64,000 bases of DNA from Ancylobacter sp. Lp-2. Lineage in GTDB: Bacteria; Pseudomonadota; Alphaproteobacteria; Rhizobiales; Xanthobacteraceae. The notes under the pieces are model-generated. The model saw only the letters and a list, made by a program, of their open reading frames with translations. It made no database searches and had not been told where the DNA came from. The stretch spans positions 24,728-88,727 of the forward strand of contig NZ_JAJALI010000015.1 in NCBI RefSeq assembly GCF_020523795.1. The letters run 5' to 3'. The translations under genes were made by a program, and so were the position numbers. Below are positions 9,232 to 18,464 of this stretch, in pieces (within the stretch, counting starts at the first letter, position 1; each line of letters opens with the position of its first letter).

Positions 9232-12200
9232 ATGGCCGCGTCGCCCGATAGTCCCGGCTGGCCGCTGACCGAGGCGCAGAGCGGCCTGTGGTACGCGCAG
9301 CGGCTCGATCCCGCCAATCCGCTGTTCAATACCGGCCAATATATCGAACTCGCCGGCGCGCTAGATCTCGACGCCTTCCGGTCCGCCGTCGCGACGGCGG
9401 TGGAGGAGGCCGAGGCGCTGGCGCTGTGCATGGTCGATGCCGCCGAGGGACCCCGTCAGTTGCTCGACCCGTCGCGGCGCCCTCGGCTGGAGGTCGTCGA
9501 CGTGTCCGGTGCAGCCGATCCGCTGGCCACCGCCGAGGCCGACATTGCCCGCGACATGGCGACGCCGATCGATCCGACGCGGGATCCGCTCGCCGCCGAG
9601 CGGCTGTTCGTCCTCGGGCCGCAGCGTTTCGTCTGGCAGCAGCGCATCCATCACCTCGCCATCGACGGCTATGGCATGATCCTGCTCACCCAGCGGGTGG
9701 CCGACCTCTACAATGCGCGCCGGCGCGGGACCGTGGCCGGCCCGGCATTGCCGGGGCTCGATGTGGTGCTGGCCGAGGATGCCGCCTATCGCTGCTCGAA
9801 CAAGCGCCAGGCCGATGCCGCCTATTGGCGCGACGCCTTCGCCGGCCAGCCGGAGGTCGTCAGCCTGGCAGCCGGCGCGCCGGTGAGTGCCTTCGGCTTC
9901 CATCGCCGGGCGGTGGAGATCGATGCCGCGACCATCGCCCGCCTGCATGCTCTGGCGCGGGAAAGCTCCATTCCCTGGCCGGACCTCATCACCGCCTTCT
10001 GCGCCGCCTATGTGCAGCGCCACACCGGCACGCCGGAAGTGGTGCTCGGCGTGCCGCATATGGGCCGGCTCGGCAGCAAGGCGGCGCGGGTGCCGGCGAT
10101 GCTGATGAACGTGCTGCCGCTCAGGGTGGCGCCGCAGCCGGGCGCCACACGGGCGGATTTCCTCGCCTCGGTGGCGCGCAGCCTGGTGAAGGCCCGCCGC
10201 CACGGCCGCTACCGCAGCGAGCAATTGCGCCGTGATCTCAAGCTGATCGGCCGCCGGCGGCGCCTGCACGGGCCGCTGGTCAATGTGCTGCCTTTCGACG
10301 AGACACCGCGCTTTGAGGGGCTCGACGCCCGGCTGGAAGTGCTGAGTGCCGGGCCGGTGGATGACATCACCTTCACCTTCCGCGCCCATGGCGCCGGGGG
10401 GCTGCGGCTGGAGGTCGACGCCAATCCCGATCTCTATTCCGCCGAGGAGGCGCTTGCGCATGCCCGCCGGCTCGACGCCTTCATCGCCGGGGCGCTCGCC
10501 GCCGAGCGACTCGATGAGGTGCCGACGGCCACGCCGGAGGAAGCGCACCGCCATCTGGTGGAGATGAACGCCACCGCGCATGAGGTGCCGGACGTCACCC
10601 TTACGGCGCTGATCGAGGCGGCGATGCGGCTGACGCCGGAGGCGCCGGCGGTGCGTTTCGAGGGCGTGGAACTCAGCTATGCCGAGCTTGAGCGCCGTAG
10701 TGCCGCGCTGGCCGGCGGCTTGACGGATGCCGGTGCCGGTCCGGGCTCCCTCGTTGCGGTGGCGTTGCCGCGTTCGCTGGAACTGATCGTGGCGCTGGTG
10801 GCGGTGCTGCGGGCCGGCGCCGCCTATCTGCCGCTCGATCTCGCCCACCCCGACGAACGGCTTGCCCGCATCCTCGGATCCGCAAAACCGTGCGTGATAC
10901 TTGCGCGGGACGCCGATGCCGACCGGCTGCGGCCACATGCGGCGGTGCTTGTCCCCGAGGCGTGGCCGACCGAGATCGGCGCCGCGCCGCTGCATGCGCC
11001 GGTGCCCGACGACGCGGCCTATGTGATCTACACCTCCGGCTCTACCGGCGAGCCGAAAGGCGTGGTGGTCGGGCATCGGGCCATCGCCAACCGCCTCGAA
11101 TGGATGCGCGAGCACTACGGCATCGGGCCGGGCGAGCGCATTGTGCAGAAGACGCCGGCCACTTTCGACGTCTCGGTGTGGGAGTTCTTCCTGCCGCTGA
11201 TCGCCGGGGCGGTGCTCGTGGTGGCGCCGCCCGACGCGCATCGCGACCCGCTGGCGCTGGCGCGGCTGTTCCGGACCGAGAAGGTGACGACGGCGCATTT
11301 CGTGCCGTCCATGCTGGCGGCCTTCCTCGCCGAGCCGGCGGCTCGGGGGCTCGAAGTGCGCCAGGTCTTCTGCTCCGGCGAGGAACTGCCGGCGGATCTG
11401 CGCGACCGTTTCCACCGCACGCTGAGCGCGGAGCTGCACAATCTCTACGGGCCGACCGAGGCGGCGGTCGACGTCAGTTACTGGCCGGCCGGGCCGGACG
11501 ATCGCGCGCGGCCGGTGCCGATCGGCTTCCCGGTGTGGAACACCCGGCTCTATGTGCTCGACGAGGCGATGCGCCCGCAGCCGCCGGGCGTGCCAGGTCA
11601 TCTGTTCCTTGCCGGCGTGCAGCTGGCGCATGGCTATCTCGGCCGACCGGACCTCACCGCCGAGCGCTTCCTCGCCGATCCCTTCGTGGCCGGCGAGCGC
11701 ATGTACCGGTCGGGCGACCTCGCCTATTACCGGCCGGACGGTGCGGTGGTGTTCCTCGGCCGCTCCGATCACCAGATCAAGATCCGCGGCCTGCGCGTCG
11801 AGCTCGGCGAGATCGAGGCGGCGATCATGCAGAGCGGACTGGCTCGGCAATGCGCCGTGATCGCCAGCCGCGATGCCGCCGGCACTCAGCGCATCGTCGC
11901 CTATGTGGTGGGCGTCGAGGATGTCGCAGTGCTGCGCGAGCGGCTGGCGGCGCGGCTGCCGGACTACATGGTGCCTTCCGCGCTGGTAGCGCTCGACGCG
12001 CTGCCGGTGACGGCGAACGGCAAGCTTGACCGCGCGGCCTTGCCGGCACCGGAATTCTCCGGCAGCGGCGGGCGTGGGCCGGGGACGCCGAGCGAGAAGC
12101 TGGTAGCGGCGCTGTTCCGCGAGGTGCTGGGACTGGACGCCGAGCCCGCCGCCGAGGACGACTTCTTTACGCTCGGCGGCGATTCCCTGCAGGCGGTCGC

Positions 12201-13185
12201 CCTGCTGCTGCGTCTGCGCGAAGCGGCAGGACGCGATCCGGGCCTCGCGGCGCTATTCGCGGCCCCGAGCGTTGCCGGCCTTGCCGGCGCCTTGGACGAG
12301 CAGGGCGCGCGGGCCGATTTCGGCCTTGAGCCGCTGGTCCGCCTGACCGAGGGCGATCCCGCGCTACCGCCGCTCTTCGCCATTCATCCGGCCGGCGGCC
12401 TGTCCTGGTGCTATGGGGGGCTCGCACGGGCGCTGGCGCCGCGGCGGAGCGTCTACGGGCTTCAGGCGCCGGCCCTGTCGCCGGACCAGCCGCTGCCGCC
12501 GAGCCTCGAGGCACTCGCCGCAGATTATGCCCGGCGCATCCGGGCGCTGCGGCCGGAGGGACCCTATCATCTCGTCGGCTGGTCGGTCGGCGGCATCCTC
12601 GCGCAGGCGGTGGCGGTGGAACTGCGCCGGCAGGGCGCCGAGGTCGGCATCGTCGCGCTGCTCGACGCCTATCCGAGCGATTGCTGGCGTGCCGAGCCGG
12701 AGCCGGCGCCCGATGCGGCGCTCAAGGCACTGTTGGCGATCGCCGGCCACGATCCCGACCGGCTGCCCGGGCTGGCGCTCAGCCGCGCCTCGGTAGTCGC
12801 CTTCTTGCGCGCCTCCGACAGCCCGCTCGGCACGCTTTCCGACACTGCTCTCGACGGGGTGGTGCGGGTGGTGGCCGGCAACAACCGGCTGGTGCGCGGG
12901 CATCACCATGCCCGCTACGACGGTGGGCTGACCTTCTTCCGTGCGGCGCTGGACCATGAGGGGCGCGACCTCACGCCGGCGAAATGGGCGGCCTATGCTG
13001 ATCATATCGACGTCGTCGACATAGCGAGCCTGCATGCGCATCTCACCGGCCGCGAGGCAACCATGGCCATCGCGCCGGCTCTCGGCGCCGCGCTGACGGC
13101 CTGCGAACAAGCAAGGAAAACATCATGCGCGACAATGGCCTGCGCGGACGCATCGCCCTCGTCACCGGAGCGGGCGGAGGCATAG
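9232..13185 (+). CDS. entF: EntF-type nonribosomal peptide synthetase, C-A-T-TE, predicted serine-activating
   Basis: A 1317-residue synthetase with the domain order of enterobactin synthase component F. Condensation: HHLAIDG at residues 140-146. Adenylation: YTSGSTGEPKG near residue 600, NLYGPTEAAVDVS, RGLRVELGE and NGKLDRA. Carrier: LGGDSLQ with Ser985. Thioesterase: GWSVGG with Ser1118. The specificity positions read D-V-W (FDVSVWE, from residue 646), H (TAHFVPSML), F-S (VFCSGE), L and V-D, which is the EntF serine code. It should join DHB to serine and release a trilactone by iteration. ATG 9232 directly follows the carrier gene. The 3' end overlaps entA by 61 bp. No MbtH-like gene is seen. 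Confidence 0.93.
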   Translation: MAASPDSPGWPLTEAQSGLWYAQRLDPANPLFNTGQYIELAGALDLDAFRSAVATAVEEAEALALCMVDAAEGPRQLLDPSRRPRLEVVDVSGAADPLATAEADIARDMATPIDPTRDPLAAERLFVLGPQRFVWQQRIHHLAIDGYGMILLTQRVADLYNARRRGTVAGPALPGLDVVLAEDAAYRCSNKRQADAAYWRDAFAGQPEVVSLAAGAPVSAFGFHRRAVEIDAATIARLHALARESSIPWPDLITAFCAAYVQRHTGTPEVVLGVPHMGRLGSKAARVPAMLMNVLPLRVAPQPGATRADFLASVARSLVKARRHGRYRSEQLRRDLKLIGRRRRLHGPLVNVLPFDETPRFEGLDARLEVLSAGPVDDITFTFRAHGAGGLRLEVDANPDLYSAEEALAHARRLDAFIAGALAAERLDEVPTATPEEAHRHLVEMNATAHEVPDVTLTALIEAAMRLTPEAPAVRFEGVELSYAELERRSAALAGGLTDAGAGPGSLVAVALPRSLELIVALVAVLRAGAAYLPLDLAHPDERLARILGSAKPCVILARDADADRLRPHAAVLVPEAWPTEIGAAPLHAPVPDDAAYVIYTSGSTGEPKGVVVGHRAIANRLEWMREHYGIGPGERIVQKTPATFDVSVWEFFLPLIAGAVLVVAPPDAHRDPLALARLFRTEKVTTAHFVPSMLAAFLAEPAARGLEVRQVFCSGEELPADLRDRFHRTLSAELHNLYGPTEAAVDVSYWPAGPDDRARPVPIGFPVWNTRLYVLDEAMRPQPPGVPGHLFLAGVQLAHGYLGRPDLTAERFLADPFVAGERMYRSGDLAYYRPDGAVVFLGRSDHQIKIRGLRVELGEIEAAIMQSGLARQCAVIASRDAAGTQRIVAYVVGVEDVAVLRERLAARLPDYMVPSALVALDALPVTANGKLDRAALPAPEFSGSGGRGPGTPSEKLVAALFREVLGLDAEPAAEDDFFTLGGDSLQAVALLLRLREAAGRDPGLAALFAAPSVAGLAGALDEQGARADFGLEPLVRLTEGDPALPPLFAIHPAGGLSWCYGGLARALAPRRSVYGLQAPALSPDQPLPPSLEALAADYARRIRALRPEGPYHLVGWSVGGILAQAVAVELRRQGAEVGIVALLDAYPSDCWRAEPEPAPDAALKALLAIAGHDPDRLPGLALSRASVVAFLRASDSPLGTLSDTALDGVVRVVAGNNRLVRGHHHARYDGGLTFFRAALDHEGRDLTPAKWAAYADHIDVVDIASLHAHLTGREATMAIAPALGAALTACEQARKTSCATMACADASPSSPERAEA

Positions 13186-13901
13186 GTCGGGCAGTGGTCC
13201 GGCTGCTGGTCGAGGAAGGCGCCCGCGTCGTCGCCACCGACCACGCGGCCGAACTGCTGGCGCCGATCGCCGAGGAATTCGGTGGTGCCGTGCGCACGGA
13301 GATTCTCGACATCCGCTCCACCGAGGCGGTGGAGGCGGTGGTGGCGCGCGTTGAGGCGGAGGAGGGGCCGATCGATCTCGGCGCCAGCGTCGCCGGGGTG
13401 CTGTCCTGGCAGACGGTGGTGGAGACCGACGACGCCGAGTGGGATCGGGTGTTCGACATCAACAGCAAGGGGGTGTTCCGCTTCGGCCGGGCGCTCGCCC
13501 GCCGTATGCAGCCGCGCCGGCGCGGGGCGCTGGTGACGGTTGCCTCCAATGCCGCCGGGGTGCCGCGCCACGCCATGGCCGCCTATGCGGCCTCCAAGGC
13601 GGCGGCGGCGATGTTCACCCGCTGCCTCGGCATCGAGCTCGCCCCGCACGGCATTCGCTGCAACATCGTGGCGCCCGGCTCGACGCTGACGTCGATGCAG
13701 ACCGGCATGTGGGCGGACGACAACGGCGCGGCGCAAGTCATTGCCGGCGCAGCGGAAGTCTTCAAGGCCGGCATTCCGCTCGGCAAGCTGGCGACCCCGG
13801 AGGATGTGGCGGAGGCGGTGGTGTTCCTGCTCTCGGCACGGGCCGGGCACATCACCATGAGCGACCTCTATGTCGATGGCGGCGCGACGCTGCGGGCCTG
13901 A
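13125..13901 (+). CDS. entA: 2,3-dihydro-2,3-dihydroxybenzoate dehydrogenase (EntA type)
   Basis: A 258-residue SDR that oxidises 2,3-dihydro-DHB to DHB with NAD+, the last step before activation by EntE. Seen are [11 protein letters not shown], the [22 protein letters not shown] active-site region with its Y-x-x-x-K, and [15 protein letters not shown], a segment typical of EntA/DhbA rather than of fatty-acid reductases. ATG 13125 follows a purine-rich site (AAGGAAAA) and lies inside the synthetase gene. It is the last gene of the operon; its stop codon abuts the stop of the convergent ATPase gene with no spacer. Confidence 0.92.
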   Translation: MRDNGLRGRIALVTGAGGGIGRAVVRLLVEEGARVVATDHAAELLAPIAEEFGGAVRTEILDIRSTEAVEAVVARVEAEEGPIDLGASVAGVLSWQTVVETDDAEWDRVFDINSKGVFRFGRALARRMQPRRRGALVTVASNAAGVPRHAMAAYAASKAAAAMFTRCLGIELAPHGIRCNIVAPGSTLTSMQTGMWADDNGAAQVIAGAAEVFKAGIPLGKLATPEDVAEAVVFLLSARAGHITMSDLYVDGGATLRA

Positions 13902-14684
13902 CTAGTCCTTGACGGCGTCGACCATCACTTGCACGAAGCCGTGCGAGCAGCGCTCGACCCGCGCCTCGACACCGTAGACGCTCGCCAGCATCGCCGGGGT
14001 GATCGCCTGCGCCGGCGTGCCGTCGGCGACAATATGCCCTTGAGAAAGAACGATAATCCGGTCGCACCAGCGAGCCGCCAGCGCGATGTCGTGCAGCACC
14101 ACCACGACGATGATGCCGCGCTCGCGCGCCACCTCGCCGGCGAGCTTCATCACCGCGAGCTGGTGGCGGATGTCGAGGGCACTGGTGGGCTCGTCGAGCA
14201 GCAGCACCCTCGGCTCGCGCACCAGGCACTGGGCGAGGGCGGCGAGCTGGCGCTGGCCGCCAGACAGCTCGTCGAGGCCGCGCATGGCGAGGTCGGCAAT
14301 GCCGAGACGGCGCAGGACGTCGAGAGATTTCCGTTTTGGATCAGTGCCTTGCGCGAAGGTTACCGATTGCAGCGCGCTCAGCGTCGCCTCGAAGACCGAG
14401 AGCGCGACGCGCGGCGGCAGCGTCTGCGGCATGTAAGAGACCTCGCGCGCATAGCTGGCCGGATCGAGGCCGGACAGTTCGCGGCCGTCGAGGCGGATCG
14501 AGCCGCGGGCGGGAATCAGCCCCGCCAGCGAACGCAGCAAGGTGGTCTTGCCGGCGGCGTTCGGTCCGACCAGTGCGGTGACCGATGCGGCCAGAATGCC
14601 GCTCAAGTGCAGCCCGTCGATGATGCGACGCGCGCCGTAGCCGACCGACAGGTCGGCAATGTCCAGTCCCGATGCCGCACTCAT
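13902..14684 (-). CDS. iron-siderophore ABC transporter ATPase (FepC-like)
   Basis: A 260-residue ATP-binding subunit. Walker A GPNAAGKTT, signature LSGGQRQ, Walker B VLLLDEPTSALD and the switch histidine in VVVLHDIALAARWCD are all present. The FepC/FecE subgroup is indicated by YMPQTLPPRVALSVFE and the operon partner. It powers import through the FecCD permease, whose stop overlaps this start by 4 bp. The pair is convergent to the biosynthetic operon, the two stop codons being adjacent at 13899-13904. Confidence 0.92.
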   Translation of the reverse strand: MSAASGLDIADLSVGYGARRIIDGLHLSGILAASVTALVGPNAAGKTTLLRSLAGLIPARGSIRLDGRELSGLDPASYAREVSYMPQTLPPRVALSVFEATLSALQSVTFAQGTDPKRKSLDVLRRLGIADLAMRGLDELSGGQRQLAALAQCLVREPRVLLLDEPTSALDIRHQLAVMKLAGEVARERGIIVVVVLHDIALAARWCDRIIVLSQGHIVADGTPAQAITPAMLASVYGVEARVERCSHGFVQVMVDAVKD

Positions 14685-15805
14685 CCCAGATTACCCCGGC
14701 GGGAGAGGATGAGGACCACGAAGAAGGGTATCCCGATAAGCGAGGTGATGATGCCGACCGGCAGCAGCGTGCCGGGCACGATGAGCTTGCTGCCGACCGA
14801 GGCGAGCGACATCAGCCCGGCGCCGGTCAGCACGCTGGCCGGCAGGTAGAAGCGGTGATCCTCGCCGACCAGCAGCCGGGCGATGTGCGGCGCCACCAGC
14901 CCGATGAAGCCGATGGTGCCGACAAAGGCGACGCTGGTGCCGGTGAGCACGCTGACCCGCAGCAGCGAGGCGAAGCGCAGTCGGCCGAGCGCAATGCCGA
15001 AGCTGCGCGCGCGATCCTCGCCGAGGCGCAGGGCAGTCATCTGCCAGCTGTCCCGCAGCGCGAGCGGCACCAGCACCGCCAGCACTGCGGCGAGCACCCC
15101 GAGCTTGGCCCAGGTGGCGCGGGCGAGCGAGCCCATCGACCAGAACACCAGCTGTTGCAGCGCCTCCTGGCTGGCGACGAACTGGATGAGCGCCACCAGC
15201 GCGTTGAAGGTGAACACCATGGCGATGCCGAACAGCACCAGGGTTTCCACCCCGGTGCCGCGCAGCCGCGCCAGCGCCTGCAGCAGCAGCACCGAGCCGA
15301 AGGCGAACAGGAAGGCGAAGAGCGGCAGGTTCCAGTTGCCGGGCAGGCCGGGGATGGCGAGGCCGAGCACGATGGACAAAGCGGCGCCGAAGGAGGCGGC
15401 CGAGGAGACGCCGAGCGTGAACGGGCTGGCCAGCGGGTTGTTGAGGATGGTCTGCATCTCCGCCCCGGCGAGCGCCAGCGCGGCGCCGACCAGCACCGCC
15501 ATCAACGCCGCCGGCAGCCGCACCTCCCAGACGATGACCCGGATGCCGGGCTCGGCGGCGGCGGGATCGAGGAGGGTGCGCAGCACCGCGCCGATCGACA
15601 GGCCGGAGGGGCCGGTGGCGATGTCCACCAGCATGCCGGCCGCCATGATGGCGAGCAGGCCGGCGAGGATGGCGAGCCGCCGGCGCTGGCGGCGGGCATA
15701 GGCATCGATCGGATCGGCGGCAATGAGATCGGCGGCGAGGGCGGCGCCGGCCGGCAGGTCGGGAAGGCTCTGGCCTGGCGGTGCCTGCGGCGACAATCCG
15801 GTCAT
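14681..15805 (-). CDS. FecCD-family permease of an iron-siderophore ABC transporter
   Basis: A 374-residue inner-membrane protein with about nine to ten hydrophobic segments. Family marks include LPAALMAVLVGAALALAGAEMQ, NPLASPFTLGVSSAASFGAAL and the cytoplasmic GTIGFIGLVAPHIARLLVGED loop that contacts the ATPase. ATG 15805 is chosen; the frame stays open to a TTG at 15943, but that adds 46 hydrophilic residues without family precedent. Only one permease gene is present, so the channel is probably a homodimer rather than a FepD/FepG heterodimer. Translationally coupled to the ATPase gene by a 4-bp overlap. Confidence 0.9.
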   Translation of the reverse strand: MTGLSPQAPPGQSLPDLPAGAALAADLIAADPIDAYARRQRRRLAILAGLLAIMAAGMLVDIATGPSGLSIGAVLRTLLDPAAAEPGIRVIVWEVRLPAALMAVLVGAALALAGAEMQTILNNPLASPFTLGVSSAASFGAALSIVLGLAIPGLPGNWNLPLFAFLFAFGSVLLLQALARLRGTGVETLVLFGIAMVFTFNALVALIQFVASQEALQQLVFWSMGSLARATWAKLGVLAAVLAVLVPLALRDSWQMTALRLGEDRARSFGIALGRLRFASLLRVSVLTGTSVAFVGTIGFIGLVAPHIARLLVGEDHRFYLPASVLTGAGLMSLASVGSKLIVPGTLLPVGIITSLIGIPFFVVLILSRRGNLG

Positions 15806-16038
15806 CTCCGTCCCACTCGGCCTGTTTGCGCGGCGTGTCGCGACGCTATCCGTCGCGTGGCCCGGCGAGCGGGGCTCTCGCGGCGGCGCGCAAGGTTCAA
15901 TGCCCGAGCCGTCCGTACCGGTCAAGTTTCTGATGTCGCTCAATAATTTAGAATCGTTTCAGTCTGGAGGGCGGCTGCTTGCATTGTCCGGCGAGTGGTT
16001 TAGATGCCGGGAGGAAATGGCAGGGGCGCGCGAGGCGG
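15806..16038. promoter_or_regulatory. divergent promoter region between the uptake pair and the siderophore esterase
   Basis: This 233-bp gap separates the minus-strand permease from the plus-strand esterase and must hold both promoters. It contains an AT-rich core (about 15940-15962) with ATTTAGAATCGTTTCAG, whose TTTAGAA half matches an Irr-type half-site while the second half does not. A similar AT-rich stretch with TTAGAAT lies upstream of the biosynthetic operon. No confident -35/-10 pair was found on either strand. Confidence 0.35.
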
Positions 16039-16890
16039 ATGGAACCCGGCATCGTCATCGAGGGTAGCTGCTGGTTCGACCTCGCGCCGCGTGGCGGCGG
16101 GGCGCCCTATCGCATTTTCCTGGCGCTGCCGAAAGGACCGGCGCCGCCGGCCGGCTTCCCGGTGCTGTATCTGCTCGACGCCAATGCCAGCTTCGCGACG
16201 CTGGTGGAGGCGCAGCGGCGCGGCGGCGAGCGCCCGGCCGGCACCGGCATCGGCCCGACGGTGCTGGTGGGCATCGGCCATGCTGCCGACGGGCTCTATG
16301 ACCGGACGCGCCGGACCTTCGACTACACCGCCGGGCCGAGCCAGGAGGCGCCGGCGGTTGCCGGTGCTACCGCCGGCCGGGCGACGGGCGGGCGGGATGC
16401 GTTCCTTGCCTTTCTTCGTGGCGAGGTGAGGCGGGCGGTGGCCGCGCGCGTGCCGGTTGATGCCGGCCGGCAGACGCTGGTCGGCCACTCGCTGGCGGGG
16501 CGTTTCGTGCTCGATGTGTTCGGCCGCGACAGCACGGCCTTCGCCGCCTATGTGGCGATCAGCCCCTCGATCTGGTGGGACGAGGAGGAGCTTCTCGACG
16601 GATTATCGGCCCCGGGCGGAGCTCCTCGCCTTTCCATCGTCGTCGGCGAATGGGAACAGCAGCTGGCGCCCTGGCTGGCGGCGCGCCCCGGCGCGGCGGA
16701 AATCGCCGAGCGGCGGGCGCGCCGGGCTATGGTCGACCGGGCGGCAGCCTTCGCAGAGCGGGCGCGAGCGGTGCTTGGCGAAGAGGGCAGGGTGCAATTC
16801 GAATGTCTTCCCGGCGAGGACCATGCCTCGGTGGTGGCGCCGGCTCTGACCCGGGCGTTGCGCTTGGCGCTGGTCGCTGCCGAAGGGTAA
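16039..16890 (+). CDS. siderophore esterase-like alpha/beta hydrolase (IroE/Fes/BesA type)
   Basis: A 283-residue serine esterase of the putative esterase family (PF00756). It shows YRIFLALPKG, VLYLLDANASFATLVEA, the nucleophile elbow VGHSLAGRF and ISPSIWWDEEELL, a combination found in esterases that cut the trilactone ring of enterobactin-like siderophores, and a late acid/His region (GEDHASVV). No signal peptide is seen, so cytoplasmic release of iron from imported ferric siderophore is the likely role. ATG 16039 follows GAGG; upstream in-frame starts lack family similarity. Divergent from the ferric-siderophore transporter. Confidence 0.85.
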   Translation: MEPGIVIEGSCWFDLAPRGGGAPYRIFLALPKGPAPPAGFPVLYLLDANASFATLVEAQRRGGERPAGTGIGPTVLVGIGHAADGLYDRTRRTFDYTAGPSQEAPAVAGATAGRATGGRDAFLAFLRGEVRRAVAARVPVDAGRQTLVGHSLAGRFVLDVFGRDSTAFAAYVAISPSIWWDEEELLDGLSAPGGAPRLSIVVGEWEQQLAPWLAARPGAAEIAERRARRAMVDRAAAFAERARAVLGEEGRVQFECLPGEDHASVVAPALTRALRLALVAAEG

Positions 16891-17045
16891 GGCGACTCGC
16901 GCCACGGTGTGTTCGCCAAACTGTGATCGCCGCAGATGCCGTGTCGCCGTCGGTGCGCTGGAATTGCACGGGTTCTGGTCGCGACGGCGATTTCCCGGCG
17001 GCCAAAACGGCTTTAAGGAAGGCTCGCTTGTTCGCGGAGCCCGAG

Positions 17046-17570
17046 ATGCCGAATCCTGATATGTCCAGCCTCGATGCGACCGCTGGCGCGCGCCGCCCGC
17101 TGGTGCTCGCCCCGCTGATCATCGCGGCCGGGGCGGCGGCGACGCTCGCCGGTGCCTGGTTCTTCCAGCTGGTGATCGGGCTGGCGCCGTGCCCGCTCTG
17201 CCTGGAGCAGCGGCTGCCCTATTACGCCGCCGTGCCGCTGGGGCTGGTGGTGGCGCTGGTGGCGCGGCAGGGGCATGCCGGGCTGGCGCGGCTGGGTCTG
17301 GCGCTGCTCGGCCTATTGATGCTGGTCGGCTTCGGGCTGGCGCTCTATCACGCCGGCGTCGAATGGCACTGGTGGCAGGGACCGACCGCCTGCTCGGGGG
17401 CCGCTCCGGCGGCGGGCTCGGCGAACCTGCTGCAGGACCTGCAGCAGGCGCGGGTGGTGCGCTGCGACGAGGCGCCGTGGCGCTTCCTCGGCCTGTCGCT
17501 GGCCGGCTGGAACGTGCTGATCGCCGCGACGCTGACGCTGGTGGCGGTATGGGGCGTGCGCCGGCGCTGA
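17046..17570 (+). CDS. disulfide bond formation protein B family
   Basis: A 174-residue inner-membrane protein with four hydrophobic segments. The first periplasmic loop has the PCPLCLEQR redox motif, and a second cysteine pair follows (TACSG ... VVRCDEAPWRFLGLSLAGWN), as in DsbB, which reoxidises DsbA using quinone. ATG 17046 has GGAG six bases upstream. A second, different DsbB-family gene lies at 30273-30869. The gap from 16891 to 17045 shows nothing recognisable. Confidence 0.9.
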   Translation: MPNPDMSSLDATAGARRPLVLAPLIIAAGAAATLAGAWFFQLVIGLAPCPLCLEQRLPYYAAVPLGLVVALVARQGHAGLARLGLALLGLLMLVGFGLALYHAGVEWHWWQGPTACSGAAPAAGSANLLQDLQQARVVRCDEAPWRFLGLSLAGWNVLIAATLTLVAVWGVRRR

Positions 17571-17759
17571 GGGCGGGAGCGGCGAAGGCCGCTCGCCCCA
17601 TCCCTCTCGCCGACTGGGAGGGGGCTGTCGCGCGGAACTGGGCAGACCGCGTCGGGGCGATTCAGCGATGGCGGGGCGGAGCAGGTAAGGGGGCAGGCGA
17701 GCCGAAGCCGCGAGGGCCCGCGTCCCAACGGGAGAGGGGAGCCTCCCGAGGATTGCAGC

Positions 17760-18317
17760 CTACGGGTCGAGCTCGGTATCCCAGTAGAGATAATCGACCC
17801 AGCTCTCATGCAGGTAGTTGGGCGGGAAGTGCCGGCCGTTCTGGTGCAGGTCGAATACCGCCGGCTGGAAGGGTTTCTGCCGCGGCACCATCCTCGCCTC
17901 CGCCGGCATCAGGCTGCCCTTGCGCAGATTGCAGGGTGAGCAGGCGGCGACGACGTTCTCCCAGGTCGTCAGCCCGCCGCGCGAGCGCGGGATGACGTGG
18001 TCGAAGGTGAGGTCATCGCGCGAGTCGCAGTACTGGCAGGTGAAGCGGTCGCGCAGGAACACGTTGAAGCGGGTGAAGGCCGGCTGGCGGGCCGGGCGGA
18101 TGAAGCTCTTGAGCGAGACGACGCTCGGCAGCCGCATCTGGAACTGGGCGCTGGAGACCTGCCGCTCGTAATATTCGACGATATTCACCCGGTCGAGGAA
18201 CACCGCCTTGATGGCGTCCTGCCATGACCAGACCGAGAGGGGGTAGTAGCTCAACGGGCGGTAATCCGCGTTGAGCACGAGGGCCGGCCAGGCACCTGGG
18301 GACAAAGTCGCCGTCAA
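17760..18317 (-). CDS. HNH endonuclease
   Basis: A 185-residue protein with an HNH nuclease fold: FTCQYCDSRDDLTFDHVIPRSRGG followed by TWENVVAACSPCNLRKG (quoted in parts; the two CxxC pairs at C94/C97-type spacing bind a structural zinc, and DH-N-N form the metal site). The N-terminus LVLNADYRPLSYYPLSVWSW is typical of a widely conserved bacterial HNH family often found on chromosomes and not linked to phage. Role in the cell is not established for this family. A plausible promoter is placed just upstream on the same strand. Confidence 0.88.
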   Translation of the reverse strand: MTATLSPGAWPALVLNADYRPLSYYPLSVWSWQDAIKAVFLDRVNIVEYYERQVSSAQFQMRLPSVVSLKSFIRPARQPAFTRFNVFLRDRFTCQYCDSRDDLTFDHVIPRSRGGLTTWENVVAACSPCNLRKGSLMPAEARMVPRQKPFQPAVFDLHQNGRHFPPNYLHESWVDYLYWDTELDP

Positions 18318-18379
18318 GCACTTGCTCCCTTACCGGAGCGACTCACGACGGCTCGGCGCCGTGGGACGCACGGCGATAC

Positions 18380-18407
18380 TCTATAGGTAGCGTGTCAGTC
18401 TTGTGAA
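18380..18407 (-). promoter_or_regulatory. candidate sigma-70 promoter of the HNH nuclease gene
   Basis: On the minus strand TTCACA (18402-18407) and TATAGA (18380-18385) are separated by 16 bp, each one mismatch from consensus. Transcription would begin about 55 bp before the start codon at 18317. The -35 overlaps a 7-bp inverted repeat, GTGAAGC (18403-18409) and GCTTCAC (18427-18433), which could be an operator. Confidence 0.5.
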
Positions 18408-18464
18408 GCACCGCGATGCGGCATCGGCTTCACGAATGCGGCCAACGGACCCGCCGGAGCGGGC

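Noticed and set aside
15806..15943. 46-residue N-terminal extension of the FecCD permease from TTG 15943
   Set aside because: Hydrophilic, no family similarity, poor start codon; ATG 15805 gives the normal permease length.
14672..15946. 424-residue plus-strand open frame opposite the permease gene
   Set aside because: Its composition (runs of Gly, Glu, His, Gln) is that of a reverse reading of a membrane-protein gene in GC-rich DNA. Many similar long frames occur opposite sucA, the MscS channel and others.
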